From: Bacteroidota bacterium | GTDB lineage: Bacteria; Bacteroidota; Bacteroidia; UBA4408 | Direction: 5' to 3' | Assembly (NCBI GenBank): GCA_016718805.1 | Contig: JADKCP010000003.1 | Coordinates: forward strand, 124,001 to 188,000 | DNA length: 64,000 nt | In this document: piece by piece, positions 54,301 to 62,752 of the stretch | Layout of the letters: each line of letters starts with the position of its first letter | How positions within the stretch are numbered: position 1 is the stretch's first letter | Program-made: the position numbers and the translations under genes | Notes under the pieces: model-generated | Told to the model about the DNA's origin: nothing | Seen by the model: only the letters and a program-made list of their open reading frames with translations | Databases searched by the model: none

Positions 54301-55049
54301 ACAGTTTGAGAAGCAATTGGGGAAACTCCGCTATTATTCAATGAATAAAAATCGCCTGGGCAGGTTCCTAAAATACCGATACTTGCTGAGATAGCTGAAC
54401 TAAAAGTTCCTTCATTAAAGTAATTGTAGCTGATTAAACTAGCGTTAGTTCCCCCTAACGGATTTTCACGAATAATGACTTGAAAAGAAGCGGCTCCATT
54501 TCCTGAAAAATCAGGATAACGTTGAACTTTGTTCCATTCTACAGTCAATATTCTATTCGGAGAAACTCCTGTGATTTTATAAGCAACTTTTGAATTTCCA
54601 GATGAAGTTAAAGTTAAATCATCCCAGAAGCAAGCTAACAAAGGTTTGTAAGTAAATGTTGCAGCATCACGAATATTGGTATAATTATTTACCCAAGTAC
54701 TAAAAGTCGGTGATGATAAAGATGAATAATTATGTGCAGCCCAACCACCTGTGGCCGAAAACCAACACCAACCGTTAACGCTTAAGCCCATATAACGGTA
54801 AGCGGTAGTGCTGCCCGATAAATAAAAACGAAAACCGGCAGATAAAGCGTTTAAGTCAATAGCGGCTGTTTGTGCATCGTCATTGTTTTGAAGCCCAAAG
54901 CCCAATCCTATGGTTTCACCTGTACCCAGAATACTAGTAAAAGGACTCGAGGTAGGGTTAGGACAGGTATAGTTCATTTGAGCAGAGCTGTTAAAACTAA
55001 GTAAAACAGCTGCAACAAACAAGGTGTAATAAAGGTGTAGTTTTTTCAT
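51390..55049 (-). CDS. Large T9SS-exported surface protein, adhesin-like (paralogue 1)
   Basis: The 1219-residue protein has a signal peptide (LYYTLFVAAVLLSFNSSAQ) and an N-terminal WDDL-type beta domain (LACFWDDLTL...LTVEWNKVQRYPD). Several NDxCxxA...DVWYTV-like modules follow (NDDICNAIALTYN, DVWYTVTKPATYTTM, NDVWFKFRT). It ends in a type A Por sorting domain (IRPNPANTNFFADV, ending KKIVKQ). Two insertions of about 60 residues with near-identical motif VTS(V/I)VNAT.FTISAAP (52990-53171 and 52482-52670) interrupt modules that are continuous in the paralogue at 55205-57856. Function is inferred as surface adhesion or environment sensing; no enzymatic motif is seen. Confidence 0.85.
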   Translation of the reverse strand: MKKLHLYYTLFVAAVLLSFNSSAQMNYTCPNPTSSPFTSILGTGETIGLGFGLQNNDDAQTAAIDLNALSAGFRFYLSGSTTAYRYMGLSVNGWCWFSATGGWAAHNYSSLSSPTFSTWVNNYTNIRDAATFTYKPLLACFWDDLTLTSSGNSKVAYKITGVSPNRILTVEWNKVQRYPDFSGNGAASFQVIIRENPLGGTNASLISYNYFNEGTFSSAISASIGILGTCPGDFYSLNNSGVSPIASQTVETTTISAFAANNQLYRFTGAISASAVNDDICNAIALTYNINSTCNTVVGTTKGATIQAAGITGPVTGGAAGGACLTAPSNRDVWYTVTKPATYTTMQISTDNVLAGGTCSSGGVQFQVYTFTGSCLSLPFGLTEITGGCSNNGGTLNPNNSSLSLTGLPAGATNYLIRVSGDADAQLDFQICIKNASNDNVCGAVDLGVAPGSPPGTSCIPFASTTIKSTKTRGGASPNYLLNQTSPNFQTLSGTTVAIPDTGLTSVATVNDVWFKFRTSATNADYVINTYSGSLTDAMMALYAGPLNCAGPTPISSGTFFRTGALNNFTSTFPSFRSFIDDKSPSDFMPRIIATNLAFNTTYYIRVWRKNVTTSYPVLANCNGAGTTITCTSTAGLGIGMVLAVTGGTGSLPNNPSTTVTSVVNATTFTISAAPTVALTAATVQASQPEGTFSICVYERPTCGVKATCTAVAPFTPTSFATNPNGNFNGTRCSTPLALPSDTNGICYVNAPKIPTIGTDFAPLCGDNYKGPNVNYAVTAGIPTTIASTIPPFLVTLSSGNTNNIKVGSLILVPTGVSGSFASNVTVTSIVNATQFTISAAPIVAIPAGATSQVTITSDTPLNSTTNGFGNAATSAAFIPNLSNPMFYRVKNDVVGNLSFNFSNILSPNNNGIRAALYTLTVGGVVPSTPNYSCAGGVWTLYPASQIVNSNGTFPPGPASCCPTAGKLYGNTPTTGANYNTAAVTGANNTDKFTMTYNALPIGIYYLMVDGASGDRAYFDLSLTGTSATNDGVLPIKLLNFTGRSTGGINILKWSTSSEINNAYFTLERSFNGINFEPIAQIEGAGNSTSLINYDYTDNNTRVGITYYRLKQTDFNQRSTTSEMIALYSKTGKVMELSGIRPNPANTNFFADVVTYEDATITFTLRDVSGKVVRQHNASVNQGESSVETSLEGLENGLYFVTLQNEKSGESFTKKIVKQ
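52482..52670 (-). repeat. Inserted module, copy 2 (VTSIVNATQFTISAAP)
   Basis: About 60 residues inside the 1219-residue surface protein with the core VTVTSIVNATQFTISAAPIV. They resemble copy 1 at 52990-53171. The boundaries are set by eye from where similarity to the rest of the protein resumes. Confidence 0.6.
52990..53171 (-). repeat. Inserted module, copy 1 (VTSVVNATTFTISAAP)
   Basis: About 60 residues with the core TTVTSVVNATTFTISAAP, starting TTITCTSTAGLGIGM. It interrupts the segment that reads YYIRVWRKN...EGTFSICVYERPTC, which is continuous (YFIRVWANSAPLSGRFGICITE) in the neighbouring paralogue, so it looks inserted. Confidence 0.65.
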
Positions 55050-55204
55050 TTTATTGGTTTGTTAAAAAACGGTTAAATATAAACAACATCTGCATGTTTT
55101 TACGATTTGTATTTAAGCTACTTAATATAAATTCGATAAGCAGTAATATTTAGGCTTTCAAATTGTAAAAGTTAATAACTTGTTAATAGCAAAATGTTAT
55201 GATT

Positions 55205-57856
55205 TTAGGGGTTTATAATCATCAATTTTTCAATGTAATGCTTGTTTTTATTGGGCAATTGAAGGTTAATGAAATAAACTCCAGAAGGAAGCTGTTGCAG
55301 ACCTTGGTCTATTACCGAAACACCTTCGATAAGTTGAATTTTATTTAAAATAACCTCTTGTCCGTATAAATCTAAAATTCGAAGCACTAATTCAGTATTC
55401 TCAGCACTTGCAATTTTTAAATGCACCAATGATTCAGCAGGATTAGGATAAACAGAGAGTAATTGAAGTGTATTGTCGTTTTTACTTTCAAGTGCAATTG
55501 GCTCTGAATAATGCACAGTTCCATTAAAATCGGTTTGTTTTAAACGATAATAATTAATTCCACTATAGGCTGTATAATCTTTGAAACTATAGTACTGTGA
55601 AGAACTGCTATTACCTGCGCCATTTATGGTTGCTATTGCATCAAATACTTCGCCGTCTAAAGAGCGTTCTAAGGTAAAATAATCGTTGTTAATTTCTGTT
55701 TTAGTAATCCATTCTAATAAATTGTATTCAGGATGGTTTTCACCGGAGAAAGATAGTAACTCAATTGGTAAAGTAATTGAACCGGTTAAGGTCATTTTCC
55801 AAGTACATTTATCAGCAGAAGCACCATCAAAAATTATGTAATAAAATGAGTTAGGGAGCAAGGATGGAAAGGTCATCGTAAAGTTTTTAGGATCAGATTC
55901 CTTGTCGTTATTGGCATCCTTGGTTGCATCGTAACACACTTTCGCATTTCCCCAGTTATTTCCGCCACCACAAGCAATTGTAGGTTTAAACAAACCAACT
56001 TGTAAACCCAAATCTTTTGCGCAAACCTGGTCGTATACATTCATTGTTACAGTACCGCCAATAGAGCTTGTCAAAAATTTATAATACATGGTATTATCGA
56101 TGGTTGGATTAAAAGTAATGGAGCCGGTTTTACAGTAAAGTGCCGCTAACGGATCGATCGGATCAGGCGGATAAGTTGGATTTAAATTTTGGGTTACCCG
56201 TGCTTGGGTATTATCTCCACACCAAGTACCTAGTCCTATTGTTGGGGCAAAACTACAGGTATCAGCAGCATTAAACGTACATACTGCGCGCTCAGTTATA
56301 CAAATTCCAAACCGTCCACTCAATGGAGCTGAATTGGCCCACACCCGAATAAAATAAACTCCACCAGGTATATAATCGTTTCGAGTAATACGCGGCATTT
56401 TGCCATTATTACTCAAATTATCGTCATATGGATTTGGATTTGGAAAAGCACTTGTTAAAGTAATTAAATTTGCACAATCAATTCCCTTATAAACCGCCAT
56501 TGCGCCATCTATAACATCTAAATCTTTCGTGTCAATAATTAAAAAATTAGTTGATGCCGTAAATTTAAACCAAACATCCAACGCTCCGGTAGTGTATCCA
56601 GAAGAGGGAGATGGTAATGGGACGGTAGTTGAATTACTAGCACCGGCTGAAGATGAAAAAAAGTAATTGCAGGTAACATCCGGCGTAAGTACAGTAGCAG
56701 CAGGGCATTCATCATTGGTGGCTTTTACACAAATCTGAAAATCGCCTTGTGTGGTTCCATCACTTTCAACCCTTACATAATAAGTAGTAGCGGCAGGGGG
56801 TAAACCCGATAAGGTTAAAACAGCATTATTAGGGTTTAAAGTACCACCATTGGAAGCACAACCAACCTGGGTTAAAGCACCACAAGTACCGGTATAAACT
56901 GCTATTTCAGTCGAAAAAGGATAACACGAAACGGCAATATTATCGGTACTTATGTACATTGTGGTTTGTCCGGCAGGTTTAGCTACTGTATACCACACAT
57001 CACGATCAGTTGTAGCAGGTGCCCAACAAGCAGCAGCAGCAGGACTTCCGGTACTTGTGGCTCCTGTTAAAGTTCCGAACGTAATACTACAAAAGCCAAT
57101 ATTGTAAGGTAGTACCGTGGCATTTGCACATAAATCATTAACAGGTGTAATAGCAGCTCTTGGGGTAAAACGATAAACTTGGCCTGACTGCGGTTTCCCT
57201 GAAAGGTTATAATTTTCAACTGTTTTTAACACAACGGGAGCATTGGTAACATCATTTAATGAATAAAAATCATTGATACAGGAACCATTAATGCCAATGC
57301 TCGCAGTTGATTTAGTTGGAGAAAAATTCTCGGATCGGTAAACGAATTCAATCACATTTGTTGAATCGTATAATTTCAATTGAGCTGAAATTACTTCCTG
57401 AGTTGTAGTATTGTTCCAATTCATTAATTTCCATTCAATGGTTAATACATTTTTTAATGGAATTGCCGGATTTGGACCCAAGCGATAATTCACATTTCCG
57501 GTTGCACTGGTTCTTAAATTATCCCACAAAGGTGCAAGTATTGGTCGCACGGTAGAACCCGATAAATCATTTACAGGCAATGGAAAAAAGTTAGTTAAAT
57601 CGAAGCTTGCCCATCCATTGCTCGAAATTTTGATTTGTGTGTAAGGCACCCCTTGATAAACAAATGTAAAGCCTAAGTTTATTGGAGCAGATAAGGCTTC
57701 ATTAACATTTGCCCCCATGATAATGGTAGGCGATGGGTTATAAGTAAAAGTAGGAATTGTATTAGCCGAAAACACGTAATTCAATTGTGCAAAACTGTCT
57801 TTATGCACCAATTGCAATGTTACAACTAACAATAACCCTAAAAGTCTTTTAATCAT
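55205..57856 (-). CDS. Large T9SS-exported surface protein, adhesin-like (paralogue 2)
   Basis: The 883-residue protein has the same architecture as the gene downstream. It has a signal peptide (GLLLVVTLQLVHKDSFAQ) and the N-terminal WDNLRTSA...LTIEWKLMNW domain. Modules NDLCANATVLPYNIGFC, DVWYTVAKPAGQTTMYIS and NDECPAATVL follow, and it ends in a Por sorting domain (SVYPNPAESLVHLKI, LPSGVYFINLQL, IEKLMIINP). The VNATxFTISAAP insertions found in paralogue 1 are absent. A 155-base AT-rich gap separates the two, so co-transcription is possible. Binding partner unknown. Confidence 0.85.
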   Translation of the reverse strand: MIKRLLGLLLVVTLQLVHKDSFAQLNYVFSANTIPTFTYNPSPTIIMGANVNEALSAPINLGFTFVYQGVPYTQIKISSNGWASFDLTNFFPLPVNDLSGSTVRPILAPLWDNLRTSATGNVNYRLGPNPAIPLKNVLTIEWKLMNWNNTTTQEVISAQLKLYDSTNVIEFVYRSENFSPTKSTASIGINGSCINDFYSLNDVTNAPVVLKTVENYNLSGKPQSGQVYRFTPRAAITPVNDLCANATVLPYNIGFCSITFGTLTGATSTGSPAAAACWAPATTDRDVWYTVAKPAGQTTMYISTDNIAVSCYPFSTEIAVYTGTCGALTQVGCASNGGTLNPNNAVLTLSGLPPAATTYYVRVESDGTTQGDFQICVKATNDECPAATVLTPDVTCNYFFSSSAGASNSTTVPLPSPSSGYTTGALDVWFKFTASTNFLIIDTKDLDVIDGAMAVYKGIDCANLITLTSAFPNPNPYDDNLSNNGKMPRITRNDYIPGGVYFIRVWANSAPLSGRFGICITERAVCTFNAADTCSFAPTIGLGTWCGDNTQARVTQNLNPTYPPDPIDPLAALYCKTGSITFNPTIDNTMYYKFLTSSIGGTVTMNVYDQVCAKDLGLQVGLFKPTIACGGGNNWGNAKVCYDATKDANNDKESDPKNFTMTFPSLLPNSFYYIIFDGASADKCTWKMTLTGSITLPIELLSFSGENHPEYNLLEWITKTEINNDYFTLERSLDGEVFDAIATINGAGNSSSSQYYSFKDYTAYSGINYYRLKQTDFNGTVHYSEPIALESKNDNTLQLLSVYPNPAESLVHLKIASAENTELVLRILDLYGQEVILNKIQLIEGVSVIDQGLQQLPSGVYFINLQLPNKNKHYIEKLMIINP

Positions 57857-58195
57857 TAAATTTAATAACCTGCTATTAATCTCTAACTTTTACCGATTTG
57901 GCATAAAAATGTTGCATCTTGAAAAACAAAATGAACACACTTATCCAATATCAAGCATAAAAATAGTGTAAAGTATTGATTAAAACAACACTATGTATAA
58001 ATTTAAAAATAATTTTAGGTAGAATGAAAGTATCACTCGGTAAAATTCCTTCTATTAATTGACTCAAAAATTTTTAACCCAGATACACATTTATCAAAAA
58101 TGGGATGTTTGCAACTTGCAATCTTTAAAATAATTGTTCCCTTTTTTTAAATTGCTTTTTTGTAGTTTTGTTTTGAAAAATAAATTTCAGAAAGA
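57857..58195. other. AT-rich intergenic region between divergent genes
   Basis: This 339-base stretch holds no ORF I can support. Its right end carries a -7-like element TAGTTTTG (58163-58170), with TTTT at 58142-58145, 26 bases before the MORN-type gene. On the left it should hold the promoter of the T9SS gene at 57856, but I see no clear consensus match there. Confidence 0.5.
58163..58170 (+). promoter_or_regulatory. Candidate -7 promoter element of the MORN-repeat gene
   Basis: TAGTTTTG fits TAnnTTTG exactly and lies 25 bases before the ATG at 58196. The -33 partner (TTTT, 17 bases upstream) is poor. Confidence 0.4.
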
Positions 58196-58759
58196 ATGAA
58201 AAAAGTGATTCTAACTTTTGCAGCGCTTGTGTTTATTAGTGCATCAGCATTTGCACAAATGCATACTGAGTATTATTCAAATGGGAAAAAGCAAAGTGAA
58301 GGTGCTTATGATGTCAGTGCCAATTCAGTAACAAAAGTGGTATATGCATCCGATGGCTCTACACGTCCAGATCCTTCGCAAACCAAAACCGGAAAATGGT
58401 CGTATTGGTACGACGATGGAAAACCTAGTGCTGAAGAACATTATCAAAGTGGCACCACAACGGGTATTTGGAAAACTTGGTATCCTTCAGGTGTGCAAAG
58501 TTCTGAAATAAATTATACCTCAAGTAAGGCAGTGTTTTGGTATCAAAACGGAAAAAAACAAAGTGAAGGAGTTATATTATCAAACCGTGTATTCGATGGA
58601 GCATGGACCGCATGGTTTGAAACCGGAGTTATTAACTACGAAGGAAATTATGTAAACGGTCAAAAACATGGCACGTGGAAATGGTACGATGTTTCAGGAA
58701 AACTAACGCTATTGGAAAGCTACGCCAATGATGTTTTAATAAGTTCTGTAAAACAATAA
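58196..58759 (+). CDS. Secreted MORN/YwqK-type repeat protein
   Basis: A signal peptide (MKKVILTFAALVFISASAFAQ) is followed by about six repeats of roughly 23 residues with the pattern YY(S/P)NGKKQSEG...GKW.YWYDDGK. Clear examples are YYSNGKKQSEGAYD, GKWSYWYDDGKPSAEE, GIWKTWYPSGVQSSE and HGTWKWYDVSGKL. This is the MORN-variant repeat found in proteins labelled YwqK-type antitoxin. The signal peptide makes an antitoxin role doubtful; a periplasmic or surface repeat protein is likelier. A hairpin terminator follows the stop. Confidence 0.82.
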   Translation: MKKVILTFAALVFISASAFAQMHTEYYSNGKKQSEGAYDVSANSVTKVVYASDGSTRPDPSQTKTGKWSYWYDDGKPSAEEHYQSGTTTGIWKTWYPSGVQSSEINYTSSKAVFWYQNGKKQSEGVILSNRVFDGAWTAWFETGVINYEGNYVNGQKHGTWKWYDVSGKLTLLESYANDVLISSVKQ

Positions 58760-58777
58760 GTAAAAAAAATTATATCC

Positions 58778-58809
58778 AATAGCCTTATAATGCCAATTAT
58801 AAGGCTATT
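58778..58809 (+). terminator. Hairpin terminator after the MORN-repeat gene
   Basis: Perfect 14-bp arms (AATAGCCTTATAAT and its complement) with a 4-base loop, followed by a T-rich stretch. The hairpin ends 12 bases before the next start codon, so transcription of the DUF2779 gene must begin within or just beyond it, or depend on read-through. Confidence 0.7.
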
Positions 58810-58820
58810 TTATTTATACT

Positions 58821-60311
58821 GTGTTGGAAAAAGCCACCTTAAGCAAATCTACTTTTATTCGTGGCTTACAATGCAGTAAATCGCTCTATTTATACAAGCA
58901 TTTTTATCAGCAAAGAGATTTGCCCGATAGTACAAAACAGGCTATATTTTCGAGAGGAAATGCAGTTGGTAGCTTGGCTCAAAAATTATTTCCCGGTGGA
59001 CAGTATGCAGCCAAGCCAGATAATTTTAACTATGCTGATGCTGTAGCTAAAACAAAAGAGCTTATTCAAAATGGTGAAAATATACTGTATGAAGCAGCTT
59101 TTTTATTTGATGGTGTTTATTGTGCATTGGATATTTTGGTAAAAACTAATGATACATGGATAGCTTATGAAGTAAAGAGTTCTGCAAAAATTACCTCGAC
59201 TCATAAACTGGATGCAGCTATACAATATTATGTTATTTCAAACAATGAGATAGAAATACATGATTTTCAATTGTTGTATATTAATACAGCTTATGTTCGT
59301 AAAGGGAAACTTGATCTGAATCAGTTATTTTCAAAAAAGTCAGTGTTGCATGAAATTCAATCTCAGCAAGACTTTATAGCAAGTAAAGTTTCTGAACTCA
59401 AATTAGTTATTGAACAAACTGAGCTACCTCATATTGCACCCGGTGAACATTGTCATATTCCTTATACCTGCGATTTTATTGGTACTTGTCGAGGTGCATT
59501 AGCCGAAGATTCAATTTTCTATTTAAATGGTTTGTCGAAACAAAATCAATACGAACTTTTTTTAAGTGGTATAAAAAATATTGGTCAATTGGCTCCTAAT
59601 TTTTCCTTTACATTAGAACAAAAAATTCAATATGATTGTGCAGTAAACAATCGGATTCATGTTGATAAACCGCAAATTTTAAAATTTCTTTCTACCTTAA
59701 AGTACCCGTTCATCTTTCTTGATTTCGAGTTTTTTATGCCGGCTGTACCTGCTTATGAAAACACTTCGCCATATGAACATTTACCATTTTTATATTCTAT
59801 TCATAGTAAAAGTTCACCTCATTCAACATGTACGCATCGCTATTTTTTAGCTGAAACAGGTGTGCAACCTTTCGAAAGCTTTATTGTGCAATTAATCGCT
59901 GATACTGCAACCGAGGGAGATATCATTGTTTTTGATCCAACACATGAAAAGCGCATACTTTCAAAAGCGATGAATTTGTTTCCGGAACGCAAAAATGCCT
60001 TGCAAAAAATTGTAAATCGAATGAAAGATTTATCTGAACCATTTCAAAAGAAGTATTTTTATTGCACACCAATGAAAGGTTCATACAGCATGAAATCATT
60101 ACTACCTGCTATTGCTCCTGATCTCAACTTTGAGCAGCTAGAAATTAAAAATGGTATAGCTGCGTTGGCGGCTTTCGAAAATTTACAGGTAGAAACAGAC
60201 ATGTTTAAGGCACTAGAAACACGCCAAAAGCTTATTGAATACTGTAAAATGGATACATTAGGATTGGTGAAAATTGTTGAGGCGCTCGAAAAAGCGGTCC
60301 TTCCTGTATGA
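58821..60311 (+). CDS. DUF2779 protein: Cas4-like Fe-S nuclease fused to a DEDD-type exonuclease-like domain
   Basis: The 496-residue protein has two nuclease-like parts. Residues 1-225 resemble the Cas4/AddB PD-(D/E)XK Fe-S nuclease: Cys18 (RGLQC), Asp104 (CALDILV), Glu117-Val-Lys119 (YEVKSS), AIQYYV (Q-motif), then Cys211, Cys217 and Cys223. One Cys before and three after the nuclease core is the Fe-S pattern of this class. Residues 295-496 are the DUF2779 part, with Asp301-x-Glu303 (FLDFEFF), an Asp in IVFDPTHEKRIL and Asp478 in YCKMDTLGL, as in RNase H-fold DEDD exonucleases. Dual nuclease function is inferred. The start is a GTG. No cas genes are nearby. Confidence 0.75.
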   Translation: MLEKATLSKSTFIRGLQCSKSLYLYKHFYQQRDLPDSTKQAIFSRGNAVGSLAQKLFPGGQYAAKPDNFNYADAVAKTKELIQNGENILYEAAFLFDGVYCALDILVKTNDTWIAYEVKSSAKITSTHKLDAAIQYYVISNNEIEIHDFQLLYINTAYVRKGKLDLNQLFSKKSVLHEIQSQQDFIASKVSELKLVIEQTELPHIAPGEHCHIPYTCDFIGTCRGALAEDSIFYLNGLSKQNQYELFLSGIKNIGQLAPNFSFTLEQKIQYDCAVNNRIHVDKPQILKFLSTLKYPFIFLDFEFFMPAVPAYENTSPYEHLPFLYSIHSKSSPHSTCTHRYFLAETGVQPFESFIVQLIADTATEGDIIVFDPTHEKRILSKAMNLFPERKNALQKIVNRMKDLSEPFQKKYFYCTPMKGSYSMKSLLPAIAPDLNFEQLEIKNGIAALAAFENLQVETDMFKALETRQKLIEYCKMDTLGLVKIVEALEKAVLPV

Positions 60312-60916
60312 GTCTATTTGGGTGAGTTTTGTTTTTAAGCAACATACTCACTTCTTACTTTGTTAGTTTTTGTAAGAAAAAATTACCGCTAGTTTAAAAG
60401 CTCAAAAGAATAATTACTAGTAAAAATTATCCACAGATTTTGGATTAGAAATTTTGAACTTAGTATATATACCCGTTTTAGTACCTAAAATTTAAAAAAG
60501 GAAGCAGAATTGAAATTTTCGACTCATTTGAATTTATTATTGGAACGCAGATTTGGCGCCTGCACATAGTAACTAGGCAATCGCTATGGATGACAAGGAT
60601 TTTTATGATTATTGTTTATTTGATTTCGTTGCAAATTTTACATATCTCTTTCAACTTAATGGATTAAATAAATAGTAGAAAATAATTTAAAGTTTAGGAG
60701 CAATTGCAGACAAGCATAAATTTGATTAGGAAGAAATACATTTAGATGTCTAAAATTGAATATTAATATGACATTACTATTTTTCAAGAACCCTTGTTCT
60801 CGAAACTTAGATGGTATTACCGTTGAAAAGGGCTTTGATTAAGCACAAAAAAAAATTTAATTTAGCTGTAACTTTTACAACTTGAACAGCGTCACACACC
60901 AAACTTGCAAGTTTTA
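60312..60916. other. Long intergenic region, no supported gene
   Basis: About 600 AT-rich bases between the DUF2779 gene and the sigma factor, the longest gap in the window. I see no ORF with family features. It contains one exact DnaA-box consensus, TTATCCACA, at 60427-60435, a single copy. A short hairpin AGAAC-CCTT-GTTCT lies at 60787-60800. The sigma-factor promoter must lie near the right end, but no good -33/-7 pair was found. Confidence 0.45.
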
Positions 60917-61402
60917 ATGACTATTGCTGAATTTAACAATTGTGTTGATTTATATGCTGATAAGCTTTATCGCTTTATTTTAAAAAATGTACGTGATAAA
61001 GATAAAGCTAAAGATATTGTTCAAGACACTTTTGAGAAAGTTTGGATGAAGGTATCGGAAGTATCAAGCAGTAACGCTAAATCTTATATGTTTACCGCTG
61101 CCTATCGAACCATGATCGACCACTTACGCCGCAATTCTAAGCAAAGTCCCTTGGAAGAAAAGCAACAGATAATGCCTATTACCAACTCTTCTTATTCAGA
61201 TTTAAAGGAAGTATTAAACGAGGCATTGTCGCATTTACCCGAAATTCAACGTTCGGTTATATTATTGCGCGATTATGAAGGTTATAATTATTTAGAAATC
61301 GGTGAAATTACAGGATTGTCAGAAAGTCAAGTGAAAGTATATATATACAGAGCAAGAGTATTTTTAAAGGAATATATAGGTAGTGTAAATGCGGTGATTT
61401 AA
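60917..61402 (+). CDS. ECF-type RNA polymerase sigma factor
   Basis: The ATG at 60917 is preferred to a TTG at 60905, giving 161 residues. Region 2 (KDKAKDIVQDTFEKVWMKV) binds core polymerase and -10-like DNA. Region 4 (LPEIQRSVILLRDYEGYNYLEIGEITGLSESQVKVYIYRARVFLKEYI) has the helix-turn-helix. The domain spacing fits an ECF sigma. The downstream gene, 4 bases on, encodes a membrane protein that may hold it inactive. Target genes cannot be deduced; the T9SS adhesin-like gene further downstream is a plausible one. Confidence 0.92.
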   Translation: MTIAEFNNCVDLYADKLYRFILKNVRDKDKAKDIVQDTFEKVWMKVSEVSSSNAKSYMFTAAYRTMIDHLRRNSKQSPLEEKQQIMPITNSSYSDLKEVLNEALSHLPEIQRSVILLRDYEGYNYLEIGEITGLSESQVKVYIYRARVFLKEYIGSVNAVI

Positions 61403-61406
61403 GAAA

Positions 61407-62492
61407 ATGCAAATCGACAGAACGAATTACGAAGAGTTTTTAATTGATTATCTCGACCAAAAATTAGGACCGGTTGAGGTGGCTGAGTTATTGCTTTTTT
61501 TGGAACAAAATCCTGACATTAAATCTGAATTTGAAAAGCTTTCAGAAAGTTCAGTTATTCAAGCAGAAACACTTGTTTATCCTTTCAAGGAACAACTGAA
61601 GCAACCAGTTGATTTTAAAGAGAAACAAGATAATTACGTTCAAAATTTACTCCTCAATTTTATTGAAAACAACATTACTGATTCAGATAAAACTATTGTT
61701 GAAGAACGAATTAAAAAAGATGCTGATTTTAAGCAAGAGCTATATTTGTTTACACAAACTAAACTCGAGCCAGAAAACAACCTGGTTTATCCTGAGAAGC
61801 ATAAGCTAAAAAAGTCAAATAAGTTAATTTCTTTACTTTATTATAGCATCAGTGCAGCTGCAGCCGTGTTGATTTTCTTTTTTACATTTTCCTTTTTTTA
61901 TCAAAAAGTTCAGCCAACCGCTCATACACATAAATTAGAACCAACTACTTTACCTGTGAAGTTGAAACAAAAAGTTGCATCAAAAGAGCATGAAACTGTT
62001 ATAAAAACTGCCAATCCTAAATCGATTTTTGAAAAATCTAAGAATACCTCGAATGAACTAAATACATTACTTAAAACCCATATTTCAGAAATTGAACTTC
62101 AACCAATTTTTGTAAACAAAATTGACAATCTAGCGCAAAACACTCAACCTGTTGCTAAAAACACTGAAACAGAAACTGAGCTTCTTACAACTATTCCACC
62201 ATCATTAAATTTGGAAACACAATTAGAAGTAAAAAAGTATTTGAGCTTAAACGAGTTACTTCAAACGAAACTAAAAAAAATTACCAGAGGCAATGTATCC
62301 AATGAATCTTTAGAGAATAAAGATAAACGAAATGATAAACTATCTAAATGGGATCTCGCTGCTTTAAGCGCTAAAGTAATAGGTAAGCTTTCTGGCAATA
62401 CCATAGAAGTGAAAAATGACTATAACGAACAAGGACAGTTGAAACAATTTGCCATTATTAGCAAAGATTTTGAATTTTCAAAAAGTAGATAG
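61407..62492 (+). CDS. Putative transmembrane anti-sigma factor
   Basis: The 361-residue protein has one membrane segment (SNKLISLLYYSISAAAAVLIFFFTFSFFYQ, about residues 138-168). Its N-terminal cytosolic part begins YEEFLIDYLDQKLGPVEVAELLLFLEQNPDIKSEFEKL, a layout common in Bacteroidota anti-sigma-like proteins. A second similar stretch (LLNFIENNITDSDKTIVEERIKKDADFKQELYLF) suggests a duplicated N-terminal motif. The C-terminal ~190 residues are polar, probably periplasmic and without a family I know. The start is 4 bases after the sigma gene stop. No ZAS-type zinc motif (HxxxCxxC) is seen, so the assignment rests on context and topology. Confidence 0.65.
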   Translation: MQIDRTNYEEFLIDYLDQKLGPVEVAELLLFLEQNPDIKSEFEKLSESSVIQAETLVYPFKEQLKQPVDFKEKQDNYVQNLLLNFIENNITDSDKTIVEERIKKDADFKQELYLFTQTKLEPENNLVYPEKHKLKKSNKLISLLYYSISAAAAVLIFFFTFSFFYQKVQPTAHTHKLEPTTLPVKLKQKVASKEHETVIKTANPKSIFEKSKNTSNELNTLLKTHISEIELQPIFVNKIDNLAQNTQPVAKNTETETELLTTIPPSLNLETQLEVKKYLSLNELLQTKLKKITRGNVSNESLENKDKRNDKLSKWDLAALSAKVIGKLSGNTIEVKNDYNEQGQLKQFAIISKDFEFSKSR

Positions 62493-62752
62493 ACAACAAG
62501 ATTTTTGTTCCATTAAATTATGTAAGATTTTTGCCACAATAAGTTCATTTTCATATCCCAACACCTTATTTCTACCATTTGTCGAATTGCTGAAAAAAAA
62601 TAGTAACTATTCTCTTTTTCACTTATTTATTGATTATTTTTACCCTGCTAATTAAAATAACCTTTTTGGATTTTATTCGTTTCAACTAAATAGTAAACAA
62701 TACAATGCAAATCGAAAGGGGATTTATATCAGTGTATTAAATACTAACACCT

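Noticed and set aside
58196..58759. Toxin-antitoxin antitoxin role for the MORN/YwqK-like protein
   Set aside because: It has a secretion signal, and no toxin-like gene is adjacent.
60427..60435. Replication origin at the DnaA box
   Set aside because: One box alone, with no dnaA, dnaN or box cluster nearby, does not support an origin.
60586..60675. 29-codon ORF starting MDDKDFYDYC
   Set aside because: It is short, lacks family resemblance and lies in AT-rich spacer, where such ORFs arise by chance.
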